Positions 23,939 to 34,260 of a stretch of DNA of 64,000 nucleotides are shown here, piece by piece. Made by a program: the position numbers and the translations under genes. The DNA lies in the NCBI GenBank assembly GCA_030432755.1, contig JAUILZ010000017.1, positions 16,693-80,692 of the forward strand. The letters are read 5' to 3'. Under the pieces are notes generated by a model. It did no database searches, was not told the origin of the DNA, and saw nothing but the letters and a program-made list of their open reading frames with translations. How positions within the stretch are numbered: position 1 is the stretch's first letter; each line of letters starts with the position of its first letter. This stretch comes from Gammaproteobacteria bacterium (GTDB taxonomy: Bacteria > Pseudomonadota > Gammaproteobacteria > Arenicellales > Poriferihabitantaceae).

Positions 23939-25231
23939 ATGCTGACGGGGTACCGGCTGTTTTTGTACCTGGCGCTTCCCTGGGTCCTGCTCCGCCTGGG
24001 CATGCGTTCCCTGCGCAGTCCCGCTTACCGGCGCCGGCTGGGGGAACGCTTCGGTTTCTCGGGGGCAACGCCTGACAAGAACGGAGTCTGGATTCACGCG
24101 GTGTCCGTGGGCGAGGTGAACGCAGCGCTGCCGCTGGTCCAGGAACTCAATACGCGCTGGCCGGATCGGGCCATTACCGTCACCACGATGACCCCCACCG
24201 GCTCCGACCGGGTCCGCAGTATCCTCGGCTCCCGCGTGCATCATTGCTACCTGCCTTATGACTACCCGGGTGCAGTTTCCCGTTTTCTCAGGCGTACCGC
24301 GCCCTCGCTCGGAATCGTAATGGAAACCGAGATCTGGCCCAACCTGGTCGATGCCTGTCATCGTTCGGGGATTCCCATGATCTATACCAATGTTCGGCTG
24401 TCCGAGCGATCCTGGCGGGGATACCGACGGTTCCGTTCGCTGGTGGCGCGAACCCTGGAGCGTATCGCCGCTTTCGCGGTTCAGTCCGCGCCGGACGCGA
24501 ATCGCCTCGTGGATCTCGGCGCGCCCGCCGATCGCGTGAGCGTGACCGGCAGCCTGAAATTCGACGTCGCGATGCCACGCAGCATCGCCGAGGCCGGCGA
24601 GTCCATCCGCCGGCGCCTGGGATGGAATCGACCGGTACTGCTCGCCGCCAGCACCCACGAGGGCGAGGAAGAGATCATGCTCGAGGTGTACCGCCGCCTG
24701 CAGCCGGGCATGAATGATCTCCTGATGGTGGTCGTACCGAGGCACCCGGAGCGCTTCGGTCCGGTGGAACGTCTCTGCCGCCGCGAGGGGTTCGCGCTCC
24801 GCCTCGCCTCCACGGAACGTGATGCCCTTGATGCCTCCACGGAGGTGCTGCTGGTAGACAGCATGGGTGAGATGACGAAGTACATCGCAGCCTGCGACGT
24901 GGTGTTCATGGGTGGCAGCATGGTGCCCACCGGCGGGCACAACCTCCTGGAGGCCGCCGCGTTGGGAAAGGGCGTCGTGTTCGGGCCACAAATGTTCAAT
25001 TTTGCCGAAATCTCCGCGATGTTTCTCACCCAGGGCGCCGGTATCCAGGTGGAAAATGCCGACGAGCTGGCGGACGTGTTGCAGCGCTTGTTGCAGGACG
25101 CCGCGCTACGTGACGAACTCGGTGTCCGGGGCCGGCGCCTGGTGGAGCAGAATCGCGGCGCCCTCGAGCGGGTGATGCTGATCGTCGAGCGTGAAATACG
25201 TCACAGTGACATGCCTGTCAGGCGTCTATAA
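23939..25231 (+). CDS. waaA: 3-deoxy-D-manno-octulosonic acid transferase
   Basis: Adds KDO to lipid IVA at the cytoplasmic face of the inner membrane. ATG 23939 gives 430 residues; the frame is open upstream into hemF. The N-terminal hydrophobic segment (YRLFLYLALPWVLLRLG) anchors it. Motifs: IHAVSVGEVNAA with the acceptor-site Glu, METEIWPNLV, ERSWRGYRRF, and the nucleotide-sugar region MGGSMVPTGGHNLLEAAALG. It complements kdsA at 2 kb. Confidence 0.96.
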   Translation: MLTGYRLFLYLALPWVLLRLGMRSLRSPAYRRRLGERFGFSGATPDKNGVWIHAVSVGEVNAALPLVQELNTRWPDRAITVTTMTPTGSDRVRSILGSRVHHCYLPYDYPGAVSRFLRRTAPSLGIVMETEIWPNLVDACHRSGIPMIYTNVRLSERSWRGYRRFRSLVARTLERIAAFAVQSAPDANRLVDLGAPADRVSVTGSLKFDVAMPRSIAEAGESIRRRLGWNRPVLLAASTHEGEEEIMLEVYRRLQPGMNDLLMVVVPRHPERFGPVERLCRREGFALRLASTERDALDASTEVLLVDSMGEMTKYIAACDVVFMGGSMVPTGGHNLLEAAALGKGVVFGPQMFNFAEISAMFLTQGAGIQVENADELADVLQRLLQDAALRDELGVRGRRLVEQNRGALERVMLIVEREIRHSDMPVRRL

Positions 25232-25232
25232 T
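25206..25232 (+). promoter_or_regulatory. Candidate promoter and palindrome before the HEAT-repeat lipoprotein
   Basis: GTGACA (25206-25211) and a perfect TATAAT (25227-25232) are only 15 bases apart, short for sigma-70. Between them lies the inverted repeat TGACA-TGCC-TGTCA (25207-25220), which could be an operator. It overlaps the end of waaA. Confidence 0.35.
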
Positions 25233-25321
25233 CTCCTACAACAAACCTGGCGCCGGCAACTGCATTGCACTCAAGCAGGGTGCCCGGACAAGTGACATCG
25301 AAGAGAAATCGTGGGCAAAGC

Positions 25322-26326
25322 ATGTTGAAACGTAGCTTGATAACGGGACTGGCGGCGGGCCTGCTGCTGGCCGGGTGCGACCAGGGCCAGGATACACCCC
25401 AGCAGGTCGAGGTCCTGGACACCAGCACGTCGGCAACGGCGAGCGCGCCCGAAGCGCCGGCACCGGCTCCTGCAGCCGGGGCTCCAGCGACTGATACCGG
25501 CGCGAGCACCGCGGCCGCACCCGTGGCGGTTGGAAGCGGCCAGTACACCCTCAAGGTGGGTGACGGCGTGATCACGCTCGAGGCGGTGGAAGCCAGCCGC
25601 CAGGCGATCCTCGGTGACATGGCGGCGCAGATCGGGTTCGACATGCGCAATCCCCAGGGCCGGGACGTGCTGGTAACCGTCGAGCTGGATGGCAGCACCA
25701 TGCACGAGGCGCTCGACAGCCTGATGGAGGGCGCGGCCTATTCCGCGCGCTGGCGTGACCGTCCGGGCGAACAGGGGTTCCGTATCGCCGGCATCACCGT
25801 GGGCGAGGAGACCGCGCTGCTGTCTGCCCTCGGTGCGGAAGAAACCGCGTCGGAGCCCTCCATCGCCATGGCCGCCGGTGGTATTCCGTTGCCTCCGGCC
25901 AAGGGGGAGATCTATTTCGGTTCGGAACCCGACGAGGTCGAACTCGCCCAGCGACTGCAATTTGGCCCGCCGGAGGAACGCGCCATCGCCGTGAGCGAAC
26001 TGATGATGGATCCCACCGGCTTCAATGCCGCCTATCTCACCTTCCTCAGGGATCCGGATCCCGAGGTGCGACTCGCGGTACTGGAACTGATCGAGGCCGA
26101 GGATAATTTCGTTGCCAAGCAGATGGTCGTCGCCTCGCTCAGCGATACCAGCCGCGACATAGTCATGTACGCGCTGGAGATCGTGGACTCGCTCGGTGAC
26201 TTCTCCCTCGTGCCCCAGGTCGAGGCACTGTACAACCACTACGATCCCGAGGTGCGGGAGTATGCGCGGGAAGTGAGAGAGTCGCTGACCGCCGGGTATT
26301 TCGAGCCGGACGAGTACAACCAATAG
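25322..26326 (+). CDS. Lipoprotein with STN-like and HEAT-repeat domains, function unknown
   Basis: A 334-residue exported lipoprotein: short basic N-terminus, hydrophobic stretch, and a lipobox LLAGC with the lipidated Cys near residue 18. An Ala/Pro/Thr-rich linker runs to about 75. Residues about 80-160 resemble the secretin/TonB short N-terminal (STN) domain (ILGDMAAQIGFDM, then ALDSLMEGAAYSARW). Residues about 205-325 look like HEAT-type helical repeats (DPDPEVRLAVLELI, YDPEVREYAREV). I start at ATG 25322, the one that gives a signal peptide. Role unknown; protein-protein binding in the periplasm is likely. Confidence 0.75.
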   Translation: MLKRSLITGLAAGLLLAGCDQGQDTPQQVEVLDTSTSATASAPEAPAPAPAAGAPATDTGASTAAAPVAVGSGQYTLKVGDGVITLEAVEASRQAILGDMAAQIGFDMRNPQGRDVLVTVELDGSTMHEALDSLMEGAAYSARWRDRPGEQGFRIAGITVGEETALLSALGAEETASEPSIAMAAGGIPLPPAKGEIYFGSEPDEVELAQRLQFGPPEERAIAVSELMMDPTGFNAAYLTFLRDPDPEVRLAVLELIEAEDNFVAKQMVVASLSDTSRDIVMYALEIVDSLGDFSLVPQVEALYNHYDPEVREYAREVRESLTAGYFEPDEYNQ

Positions 26327-26360
26327 TTGCCCGCCACGCGGCGCGCGGCTGACTTACGGA

Positions 26361-28991
26361 TCAATCCTGCGCGAGGGAGCGGGATACCATCTCTGCCACA
26401 TCCGGTGACAGCGATCCGGCCTGGTCGATGTCTTCCAGCGCCGCTTTCATGCCACTACCGTATTCCGGCGCCATGTCGCGCCAGGCGGTGAACGCCGAGA
26501 CCAGGCGCGCGGCCACTTGGGGATTGACCGGATCGAGGCGGCGTACCCAGTCCGCGACGAAGGCATAGCCGGCGCCGTCATCGCGATGAAAACCCGCGGG
26601 GTTGCCGCGCGCGAACGCAAGCAGCAGGGAATAGACCTTGTTCGGATTGGTCGGTTCGAACGCCGGGTGTTGCACCAGATCGGCGACCTGCCGGCATGCC
26701 TCCGGGTGGCGCGCGGTGGCCTGCACCCGGAACCAGCGATCCACCGCCAGCGCTTCCTCCTTCCACTCGTCGTAGAAACCCGCCAGCAATTCGTCGCGAT
26801 CCGGGGCGGTGGAGTCCGCGATCGCCACCAGTGCTGAGTTGCGGTCGGTCATGTTGCGCGTGTTTTTCAACTGGGCGCGCGCGATCTCCTGGCTGCGCGA
26901 TGTATCCAGGGAAGCAAGCCATGACAGGCAGGTGTCACGCAGCGCGCGCACCCCGGTCTGACCCTCGCCCATGCCGCCGTCATTGCGCGACTCCAGTGCG
27001 TGGTACAACTCGAGGAACGCATCCTCGTGGCGGGAGGCGATATGCTGCTGCAGACCCTTGCGAGCGGCGGCAAGCATGGGCGGATCCGTGGGCTTGGACT
27101 GCTCGCCAAGCCAGGCCTCGCCCGGCAGGGTGAGCAGCCTCGCGGCAAGCAGCAAGTCGTCGCCAGGACTACGCAGGATTTCTCCAACGAGCTCGGATAC
27201 GGCGTCGTCATAAGCCGCGATTTGGCCCGCCTGCAGCCTGGGGAGATTGTCCAGGATGATTCGCTGGTAGAGGCGCTGACCGGCTTCCCAGCGATTGAAG
27301 GGATCGTCGTCATGACGGAACAGCACCGCGAGCGCCGTGTCATCGAGCCCCGCTTCCATTCGCACCGGCGCGGAGAATCCGCGCAGCAGGGAAGGTACCG
27401 GCGCGGCGTCGATGCCGTCAAAGACAAAAGATTGGGTATCTTCCGACAATACCAGCACGGTACTGTCGCGCCCGTTATCCAGCGCAAACCGCCGCCCGTC
27501 GGTGCCGAGCAACGCCGCATTCACGGGAATGACGAAGGGCTGCTTTTCCTTCTGGCCAGGGGTCGGCGGGCAGTGCTGGCGGAGCGTCAGCGTGTAACGC
27601 CGCGCAGCGGCATCGAATTCCCCCGAGGCTTCGACCACCGGCGTGCCGGACTGGCTGTACCAGCGCTTGAACTGTGCGACGTCGAATGCGATGTCTTTGC
27701 CGGCGGCATCGGCGATGGCGGTGACGAAGTCATCGGTGGTAACCGCCTCGCCGTCGTGACGCTCGAAATAAAGGTCGGTGCCGCGGCGGAACAATTCCGC
27801 TCCGCAGAGCGCGTGCAGCATGCGCACCACCTCGGCGCCCTTGTTGTACACCGTGGTGGTGTAGAAGTTGTTGATCTCCTGGTAGGAGTCGGGACGCACG
27901 GGATGCGCCAGCGGGCCAGCATCCTCGGGGAACTGGTGGTTGCGCAGCACGTTGACATCGCTGATCCTCTGCACCCCGGCGGAAGCCATGTCCGCGCTGA
28001 AACACTGATCGCGGAACACGGTGAAACCTTCCTTCAGGCTGAGCTGGAACCAGTCGCGGCAGGTGACGCGGTTGCCGGACCAGTTATGGAAGTACTCGTG
28101 GGCGATGACGCTCTCGACCTGGTGAAAGTCGGTATCGGTGGCGATGACCGGGTCCGCGAGAACGTACTTCGTGTTGAAGACATTGAGGCTCTTGTTCTCC
28201 ATCGCCCCCATGTTGAAGTCCGACACCGCGACGACGTTGTAGAGATCGAGGTCGTATTCCCGCCCGTAGACCTCCTCGTCCCAGCGCATCGCTCGCTTGA
28301 GCGCGCCTACCGCGTACTCGCATTTCTCGATGTCGCGGTCCGCGGCGTAGAAATGGAGCTGCACCTCGCGACCGCCCATGGTGCGGAAGGTGTCGCGCAT
28401 GCAGGAGAGGCTGCCGGCGACGATGGCGAACAGGTAGGTGGGCTTCGGGAAGGGGTCGTGCCACTCGGTCTCGTGAATGCCATTCTGCGTGACATCGCGC
28501 ACCAGGTTGCCGTTACACAGCAGCACCGGGTAGTCCGCCGCTGGCCCGCGCAGGATGACGCGGAAGGTCGCGAGGTTGTCCGGCCGGTCGATGGCCGGGG
28601 TGATGCGGCGAAAGCCCTCGGCTTCGCATTGGGTGCAGAGCATGCCGCCGGAGCCGTACAGCCCGCTGAGCGCGGTATTCGCCGACGGGTCCAGGGTGTT
28701 GACGATCTCGACCTGGCAACCCTCCGGAACGGATGGCAGGATCAGGCGGTTGTCCGAGATGCTGTACGCGTCCGCCGCGAGGGTCTCGCCGTCCACCACT
28801 ACCGACTCCACCGTTATGGCCTCGCAGTCGAGCACGAGCGGGCCGGCGCCAGCCTCGCGGGCCTCGATTTCGTGGCGGGTCGTCACGCGGGTGCACTGTG
28901 GATCGAGATCCAGCGTCATCCGCGTCGCTGTGATCCGGTAAGGGTGCGGTCGATAGTCGCGCAGGTAGATCGTGGTATGTTCGGTTTTCAT
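26361..28991 (-). CDS. pepN: Aminopeptidase N (M1 family)
   Basis: Zinc metallopeptidase that removes N-terminal residues from peptides in protein turnover. The 876-residue length matches E. coli PepN (870). The substrate-recognition motif GAMEN is at about residues 258-263 and the zinc site HEYFHNWSGNRVT begins near 297, with the distal Glu in SLKEG. It is convergent with the lipoprotein gene and divergent from the VOC gene (77 bases). Confidence 0.98.
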   Translation of the reverse strand: MKTEHTTIYLRDYRPHPYRITATRMTLDLDPQCTRVTTRHEIEAREAGAGPLVLDCEAITVESVVVDGETLAADAYSISDNRLILPSVPEGCQVEIVNTLDPSANTALSGLYGSGGMLCTQCEAEGFRRITPAIDRPDNLATFRVILRGPAADYPVLLCNGNLVRDVTQNGIHETEWHDPFPKPTYLFAIVAGSLSCMRDTFRTMGGREVQLHFYAADRDIEKCEYAVGALKRAMRWDEEVYGREYDLDLYNVVAVSDFNMGAMENKSLNVFNTKYVLADPVIATDTDFHQVESVIAHEYFHNWSGNRVTCRDWFQLSLKEGFTVFRDQCFSADMASAGVQRISDVNVLRNHQFPEDAGPLAHPVRPDSYQEINNFYTTTVYNKGAEVVRMLHALCGAELFRRGTDLYFERHDGEAVTTDDFVTAIADAAGKDIAFDVAQFKRWYSQSGTPVVEASGEFDAAARRYTLTLRQHCPPTPGQKEKQPFVIPVNAALLGTDGRRFALDNGRDSTVLVLSEDTQSFVFDGIDAAPVPSLLRGFSAPVRMEAGLDDTALAVLFRHDDDPFNRWEAGQRLYQRIILDNLPRLQAGQIAAYDDAVSELVGEILRSPGDDLLLAARLLTLPGEAWLGEQSKPTDPPMLAAARKGLQQHIASRHEDAFLELYHALESRNDGGMGEGQTGVRALRDTCLSWLASLDTSRSQEIARAQLKNTRNMTDRNSALVAIADSTAPDRDELLAGFYDEWKEEALAVDRWFRVQATARHPEACRQVADLVQHPAFEPTNPNKVYSLLLAFARGNPAGFHRDDGAGYAFVADWVRRLDPVNPQVAARLVSAFTAWRDMAPEYGSGMKAALEDIDQAGSLSPDVAEMVSRSLAQD

Positions 28992-29068
28992 GGGAAATTC
29001 GGCGCGCGTCGCGCCGGTTTGTCGATGGGGAAACGCCGGTATCGTAATGCGGCACAGCGGATTACGTC

Positions 29069-29458
29069 ATGCAGATCAGCGCACTCGATCATTTCGTCCT
29101 GACCGTCGCCGACGTCGATGTCAGCGTGGCATTCTACGCCCGCGTGCTCGGGATGACGCCAGTGCGGTTCTCCAGCGGCGGCGTCACCAGGGTGGCGCTG
29201 AAGTTCGGCGCGCAGAAGATCAATCTGCATCAGCAGGGAGCGGAGTTCGTACCCCACGCGCGCCAGCCGGTGGCGGGTAGCGGCGATTTCTGTCTCCTGA
29301 CCGATAGCCCCCTGGAAGCAGTCATGTCTCATCTCGAGGCCGAGGACGTGGAGGTCATCGAGGGTCCGGTGGCGAAGACCGGCGCAACGGGCCCACTACG
29401 CTCGGTGTATTTCCGCGACCCGGACGGTAACCTGGTTGAGGTGTCCAACCAGCAATGA
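29069..29458 (+). CDS. VOC family protein (glyoxalase/dioxygenase fold)
   Basis: A 129-residue metal-binding protein of the vicinal oxygen chelate superfamily. Two beta-alpha repeats are visible: the first starts LDHFVLTVADVDVSVAFYARVLGM, the second ends in VYFRDPDGNLVEVSN. Candidate metal ligands are the His in LDHFVL, His in KINLHQQG and Glu in LVEVSN. Substrate cannot be told from sequence. It converges with fdxA. Confidence 0.88.
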   Translation: MQISALDHFVLTVADVDVSVAFYARVLGMTPVRFSSGGVTRVALKFGAQKINLHQQGAEFVPHARQPVAGSGDFCLLTDSPLEAVMSHLEAEDVEVIEGPVAKTGATGPLRSVYFRDPDGNLVEVSNQQ

Positions 29459-29479
29459 GTGGCGCCAGGGTTGCGGACG

Positions 29480-29803
29480 TCAGCGTTCCAGGTGTTGCAG
29501 CTTGTCCTTGACGTCCTTCCAGTCGTCTGCGTCATCCGGCGCCGGCTTCATCTCGGTGATGACCGGCCATTTCTGGCTGAGTTCCGTGTTGATCTCGAGG
29601 AAATGCTTCTGGTCTTCCGGCAGTTCATCCTCGGCATAGATGGCGTTGACCGGGCATTCGGGCTCGCACAGGCTGCAGTCGATGCATTCCTCGGGGTCGA
29701 TGACGAGAAAATTGGGGCCCTCGTGGAAGCAGTCCACCGGACACACCTCCACGCAGTCGGTGTACTTGCACTTGATGCAGGCCTCGACGACGACGTAAGT
29801 CAT
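29480..29803 (-). CDS. fdxA: 7Fe ferredoxin FdxA
   Basis: Electron carrier with one 3Fe-4S and one 4Fe-4S cluster. The 107-residue protein is very close to Azotobacter vinelandii ferredoxin [19 protein letters not shown], then [17 protein letters not shown], and the same C-terminal KLQHLER. Cluster cysteines start at Cys9, with Cys40, 43, 46 and 50 in the second motif. mutS lies downstream on the same strand, a pairing also seen in pseudomonads, but 179 bases apart. Confidence 0.97.
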   Translation of the reverse strand: MTYVVVEACIKCKYTDCVEVCPVDCFHEGPNFLVIDPEECIDCSLCEPECPVNAIYAEDELPEDQKHFLEINTELSQKWPVITEMKPAPDDADDWKDVKDKLQHLER

Positions 29804-29836
29804 TGCGCTAATCGCTAGGGATACTGAAAGCGGCCG

Positions 29837-29842
29837 ATTGTA
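29837..29842 (-). promoter_or_regulatory. Candidate -10 element of fdxA
   Basis: TACAAT on the minus strand lies 33 bases before the fdxA ATG. No good -35 is seen 17 bases upstream. The rest of the 179-base fdxA-mutS gap shows no gene. Confidence 0.3.
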
Positions 29843-29982
29843 CTAGATGCGCCCCCAAAAACCTGTGTCTGAAGAGACTTCGCGATATCCATCCGCGAAA
29901 CACGTGTGATGCCTGCTCGCGTTCTGTTTTTCCGGCGGATGCGCATGTTAGCGGCTGCGTGCGGCCGTTTTCGAGGACGATT

Positions 29983-32589
29983 CTACTTTTTGCCGTACTT
30001 CCTGCCCGCCTTGCGGGCGCCCCGGCGACCCAGGGTGCGGGTCAGGTCGTAGAGCAGGTCGAGGGCCTCGCGCGGCGCGGTGTCGTCCGGATCCAGCGCC
30101 CGCAGGCGTGCCACCACGGCCTGTTCCTCGGGTCGGTTGCCGGCAAACAGGGTGGACTGGAAGGCTGCCGGTTTGTGTTCCCCGGAACCGCCTTCGCGGT
30201 AGTGTTCCTCGAGCTCCGCGAGCTTCTCCCGTGCCTCGGCGATGAGATCCTCCGGGACCCCCGCGAGGCGCGCCACCTGCAGGCCATAGCTCTGGCTGGC
30301 CGGCCCTTCCTTGACGCTGTAGAGAAACACGATGCGGTGGCCGTGCTCCACCGCGTCGAGATGGACGTTTGCCACCCCGCGGAGCTGTTCGGCGAGGGAG
30401 GTCAGCTCGAAGTAATGGGTGGAAAAAAGGGTGAACGCGGCGACCCGGCGGGCGAGGTCGCCGGCGCAGGCCCAGGCCAGGGAAAGGCCGTCGAAGGTGC
30501 TGGTGCCGCGCCCGATCTCGTCCACCAGCACCAGGCTGTTGGCGCTGGCGTTTCGCAGGATCTGTGCCATCTCGGTCATCTCCACCATGAAGGTGGAACG
30601 ACCGCCGGCAAGGTCGTCGGAGGCGCCGATACGGGTGAAGATCCGGTCCATCGGGCCGAACGTGGCGCTCGCGGCGGGCACGAAGCTGCCGCTGTGGGCG
30701 AGCAGGGCGATGATCGCCACCTGGCGCATGTAGGTGCTCTTGCCGCCCATATTGGGGCCGGTGATGAGCTGCATCCGGAGACTGCCGTTGAGACGCGTAC
30801 TGTTCGGAATGAAGCTCACCCCCGGCATCCGCTCCACCACCGGGTGGCGCCCGTCGCGGATGTCGAGAACCGGGTTGTCGCTGTATGCCGGACGATGCCA
30901 GTCCAGGGTGAGAGCGCGCTCGGCGAGGTTCTGCAGGCAGTCGAGTTCGGCGAGGGCGGCGGCGCAGGACATGAGTTCGCCGATGGATTCGCCCAGGGTA
31001 TCCAGCAGGGCGTCGTAGAGCCATTTTTCCCGTGCCAGCGCCTTGCCCTTGGCGCTCAGGATGCGGTCCTCGAAGGCCTTCAGTTCCCCGGTGACGAAGC
31101 GCTCGGCATTCTTCACCGTCTGCCGGCGGATGTAATGCTCCGGCACATCGTCCGACTGGGAACGCGGCAGTTCGATGTAGTAGCCGTGGACCTTGTTGTA
31201 GCGCACCCGCAGGTTGCCCACCCCGGTCTCGCGCTTCTCCTTCTCCTCCAGTTCCAGCAGGAAATCGCCAGCATCGCGCTGGAGGTGGCGATACTCCCGC
31301 AATTCATCGTCGTAGTCGTCGCGCAGCACGCCGCCGTCGCGGATCACGCTCGGCGGGTCGTCGCGCACCGCGCGTTCGAGCAGGTCGTGGATTTCGGGTC
31401 GCGGCTGGAGGGCAGGGCGCAGGTTGTCGAGCAGCGCCGACGAGGTGTCGTCGAGGGCGCCGTGAAGGTCCGGCAACGCCGCCAGGCCGGCGCGCAGGCG
31501 CACCAGGTCCCGCGGGCGCGCGGTCTTCATCGCTACCCGGGCGAGGATGCGTTCCATGTCGCCGCATTCCCGCAGCGCCGGCGCCAGGTCCTCGTGGCGG
31601 CGATCGGCGAGCAACCAGTCGATGGCGTCATGGCGGCTGCCGAGCAGGTCGTGATCGCGCACCGGGTTGATGATCCAGCGCCGGAGCAGGCGCGCGCCCA
31701 TGGGCGTGGTGCAGTGGTCCACCAGGGTGATGAGCGCGTGTCGCGGAGTGCCATCCTGGCCGGTTTCGATCTCCAGGTTGGCGCGACTGACCGGGTCGAT
31801 GCGAAGCGCATTGTCGGCGCGCGAAAAGCGTATGGCCGACAGGTGTGGCGCGCTGCTGCCGTGCAGGTCACGGATGTATTGCACCAGGGCGCCCGCGGCG
31901 CGGGTTGCAAGGGGGAAGTCACCGCATTCGAAGGCATTCAGATCATGGGTGCCGAACTGCTCGCGCAGAATGGTCTCGACCCGCGCCTCGTCGAAGTACC
32001 AGTCAGGGATGACGCCAGCGCCGTCGACCCCGTCCAGCGACCCGGCCTGGTGTTCGCCCACCAGGATCTCCGCCGCACCCGCGCGCTCCAGTTCCTCGCC
32101 GAGCTGCGCGACATCCTCGAGTTCGAAACCCTCGAAACGTCCGCTCGAGATCTCGAGCAGGGCGACTCCCGCGCGATCTCCGTCCCGGAGCGCCGCCGCC
32201 ACCAGGTTCTGCTGGCGGTCGGCGAGGAGGTTTTCCTCGGTCAAGGTACCCGGGGTGATGATGCGCACCACCTTGCGTTCCACCGGCCCCTTGCTGGTTG
32301 CCGGGTCGCCGATCTGTTCGCAGATCGCCACCGGCATGTTGGTGCGCACCAGTTTCGCCAGGTACTGGTCGACGCTGTGGAACGGCACCCCGGCCATGGG
32401 GATCGGCGCGCCGGCCGACTTGCCGCGCGCGGTGAGGGTGATGTCGAGGATCTTCGACGCCTTCTCGGCGTCGTCGTAGAACAGTTCGTAGAAATCCCCC
32501 ATGCGATAGAACACCAGCATGTCGGGGTAGTCCGCCTTGATCGCCAGGTACTGGCGCATCATCGGCGTGTGGGCCTCGAGGTTGCTCAA
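29983..32589 (-). CDS. mutS: DNA mismatch repair protein MutS
   Basis: Recognises base mismatches and recruits MutL. I choose the TTG at 32589, whose product begins [15 protein letters not shown] like E. coli and has 868 residues; an upstream open frame runs on through suhB as shadow. The TTG overlaps the suhB stop (TTGA). Phe33 and Glu35 in MGDFYELF are the mismatch-probing pair. The Walker [14 protein letters not shown] is near residue 613, followed by [12 protein letters not shown] and a STHYFEL segment. Confidence 0.97.
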   Translation of the reverse strand: MSNLEAHTPMMRQYLAIKADYPDMLVFYRMGDFYELFYDDAEKASKILDITLTARGKSAGAPIPMAGVPFHSVDQYLAKLVRTNMPVAICEQIGDPATSKGPVERKVVRIITPGTLTEENLLADRQQNLVAAALRDGDRAGVALLEISSGRFEGFELEDVAQLGEELERAGAAEILVGEHQAGSLDGVDGAGVIPDWYFDEARVETILREQFGTHDLNAFECGDFPLATRAAGALVQYIRDLHGSSAPHLSAIRFSRADNALRIDPVSRANLEIETGQDGTPRHALITLVDHCTTPMGARLLRRWIINPVRDHDLLGSRHDAIDWLLADRRHEDLAPALRECGDMERILARVAMKTARPRDLVRLRAGLAALPDLHGALDDTSSALLDNLRPALQPRPEIHDLLERAVRDDPPSVIRDGGVLRDDYDDELREYRHLQRDAGDFLLELEEKEKRETGVGNLRVRYNKVHGYYIELPRSQSDDVPEHYIRRQTVKNAERFVTGELKAFEDRILSAKGKALAREKWLYDALLDTLGESIGELMSCAAALAELDCLQNLAERALTLDWHRPAYSDNPVLDIRDGRHPVVERMPGVSFIPNSTRLNGSLRMQLITGPNMGGKSTYMRQVAIIALLAHSGSFVPAASATFGPMDRIFTRIGASDDLAGGRSTFMVEMTEMAQILRNASANSLVLVDEIGRGTSTFDGLSLAWACAGDLARRVAAFTLFSTHYFELTSLAEQLRGVANVHLDAVEHGHRIVFLYSVKEGPASQSYGLQVARLAGVPEDLIAEAREKLAELEEHYREGGSGEHKPAAFQSTLFAGNRPEEQAVVARLRALDPDDTAPREALDLLYDLTRTLGRRGARKAGRKYGKK

Positions 32590-33410
32590 CGCTGGTCGGG
32601 AAAGCGGGTCTTCACCACCGTCAGGAGTTCGTTGAACAGGCGCTGGTTGGCGGCAACGATGTCGCCGCGCTCGAGATGGTCCTGGCCGCCGGTGAAGTCC
32701 GCCACCAGGCCCCCGGCCTCGCGCACCAGCAGGCTGCCGGCGGCCATGTCCCAGGCGCGGATTCCCTGCTCCCAGAATCCGTCGAGGCGGCCACAGGCGA
32801 CGTAGGCGAGATCCAGCGCGGCAGAGCCGCTGATCTTGAGATTGCTGACCTTCGGTAGCACCCCGCGCATCACCCGCATCACCCCGTCGATGACCTGCAG
32901 ATTGCGCACCGAGAACCCGGTTCCCAGGAGGGCCTCGTTGAGGCTTGATTTGCCGCTGACGCGAATACGGCGCGAATTGAGCTGGGCGCCCTGGTTGCGG
33001 CTGGCGGTAAAGAGTTCGTCGCGCAGCGGGTCGAAAATGATACCGTGTTCCATCGCGTTGCCCTTGCGGATGCCGATGGAAACGGCGAAATGGGGGTGGC
33101 CGTGGAGAAAATTGGTAGTGCCGTCGAGCGGATCGATGATCCATTCGACATCCCCTCCCGGTCTGGAGGTGCCGTCATTCGTTACGCCGGGATCCTGCGC
33201 GCCGCTTTCCTCGGCGAGGATGCGATGTCCGGGATAGGCCTGGCGGATGGTCTCGATGATTTCCTCTTCCGCCATGCGGTCGATCTCGCTGACGAAATCA
33301 CGCCGCCCCTTCTTCTCCACGGACACCTGCTCCAGTCGGTCGACGTAGCGCACCATGAGGCTGCCGGCACGGCGCGCGGCCTTGATCCCGATATTGATAA
33401 TGGGGTCCAT
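32586..33410 (-). CDS. suhB: Inositol-1-monophosphatase family protein SuhB
   Basis: Mg-dependent phosphatase; in E. coli SuhB also acts in rRNA transcription antitermination. The 274-residue protein has LAEESG, the metal motif [15 protein letters not shown] and the second motif [22 protein letters not shown] start is supported by the N-terminus ([16 protein letters not shown]). It is coupled to mutS and divergent from trmJ (100 bases between starts); in pseudomonads suhB and trmJ are also neighbours. Confidence 0.95.
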   Translation of the reverse strand: MDPIINIGIKAARRAGSLMVRYVDRLEQVSVEKKGRRDFVSEIDRMAEEEIIETIRQAYPGHRILAEESGAQDPGVTNDGTSRPGGDVEWIIDPLDGTTNFLHGHPHFAVSIGIRKGNAMEHGIIFDPLRDELFTASRNQGAQLNSRRIRVSGKSSLNEALLGTGFSVRNLQVIDGVMRVMRGVLPKVSNLKISGSAALDLAYVACGRLDGFWEQGIRAWDMAAGSLLVREAGGLVADFTGGQDHLERGDIVAANQRLFNELLTVVKTRFPDQR

Positions 33411-33510
33411 GAATCTCTCGAGGGGGCGGGTGAAATTGCGGCTGGGCGGTGGTGATGCGGAACGGGTGCGGGCTTTTCAATTCCCCGGTCCCTGATGCAG
33501 AATCGCGCCG

Positions 33511-34251
33511 ATGAAAGCGCTGGATTATATCCGAGTCGTCCTCATCCAATCGACTCACCCGGGGAATATCGGCGCCACCGCCCGCGCCATGGCCAACATG
33601 GGAGTCTCCGACCTGGTGCTCGTCGACCCCGCGGATTTCCCCAGCCCGGTGGCCACAGCGCGCGCCGCGGGCGCGGACCACGTGCTCGACAAGGCGCGGG
33701 TGGTGTCGACCCTGGACGAGGCCATTGCCGACTGCGCCCTGGTCATCGGCTCCACCGCCAGGCTGCGCTCGATCCAGTGGCCGGAGAAGACGCCGGAGGA
33801 AGCTGCCGCGGAGATCGGCGAGGAGTTCGTTAGCCAGGGGGATGCGGCACCGATAGCGCTCCTGTTCGGCCGCGAGAGCAGCGGCATGACCAATGGGGAA
33901 CTGGAGCGTTGCCGGTTCCTGGTGCGCATTCCCGTGGAGGAGAGCTTTTCCTCGCTCAACCTCGCCTCGGCGGTGCTGGTGATGCTCTACGAACTACGAA
34001 AGAGCCTGGTTTCGCGTGAGATTGCGCCAGTGGCCGGAGGTGATCGTCTGGCCAGCGCGGAGGAGATGCGCCATTTCTACGATCACCTGCAGGCTTTCGT
34101 CACCCGCATCGAATTCAGCGACGGTCGCTCTTCCAAGCTGCACCGCAAGATGACCCGGCTGTTCAACCGGGTATCGATGTACACCCAGGAGGTGAAGATG
34201 CTGCGCGGGATGTTCCGCAGTGTGGAAAACAAGCTCGACGGCAAATACTAG
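33511..34251 (+). CDS. trmJ: tRNA (cytidine/uridine-2'-O-)-methyltransferase TrmJ
   Basis: SPOUT-class methyltransferase acting on the ribose of nucleotide 32 in tRNA. The 246-residue protein has STHPGNIGATARAMANMG near the N-terminus and the SAM-knot motifs LLFGRESSGMTNGEL and IPVEESFSSLNLASAV. The C-terminal 80 residues are helical, as in TrmJ. It is convergent with the fumarase gene, nine bases apart. Confidence 0.95.
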   Translation: MKALDYIRVVLIQSTHPGNIGATARAMANMGVSDLVLVDPADFPSPVATARAAGADHVLDKARVVSTLDEAIADCALVIGSTARLRSIQWPEKTPEEAAAEIGEEFVSQGDAAPIALLFGRESSGMTNGELERCRFLVRIPVEESFSSLNLASAVLVMLYELRKSLVSREIAPVAGGDRLASAEEMRHFYDHLQAFVTRIEFSDGRSSKLHRKMTRLFNRVSMYTQEVKMLRGMFRSVENKLDGKY

Positions 34252-34260
34252 GGATTGCCG

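Noticed and set aside
27000..29102. 700-codon frame opposite pepN
   Set aside because: Composition is that of a reverse-complement shadow (rich in Val, Gly, Arg, His), without motifs, and it crosses the pepN promoter region.
29959..32805. Very long plus-strand open frame antisense to mutS
   Set aside because: A frame of about 950 codons without recognisable domains, opposite a certain gene. Such antisense frames are common in GC-rich coding DNA; similar ones lie opposite pyrG, sdhA, purH, pepN and lepA.
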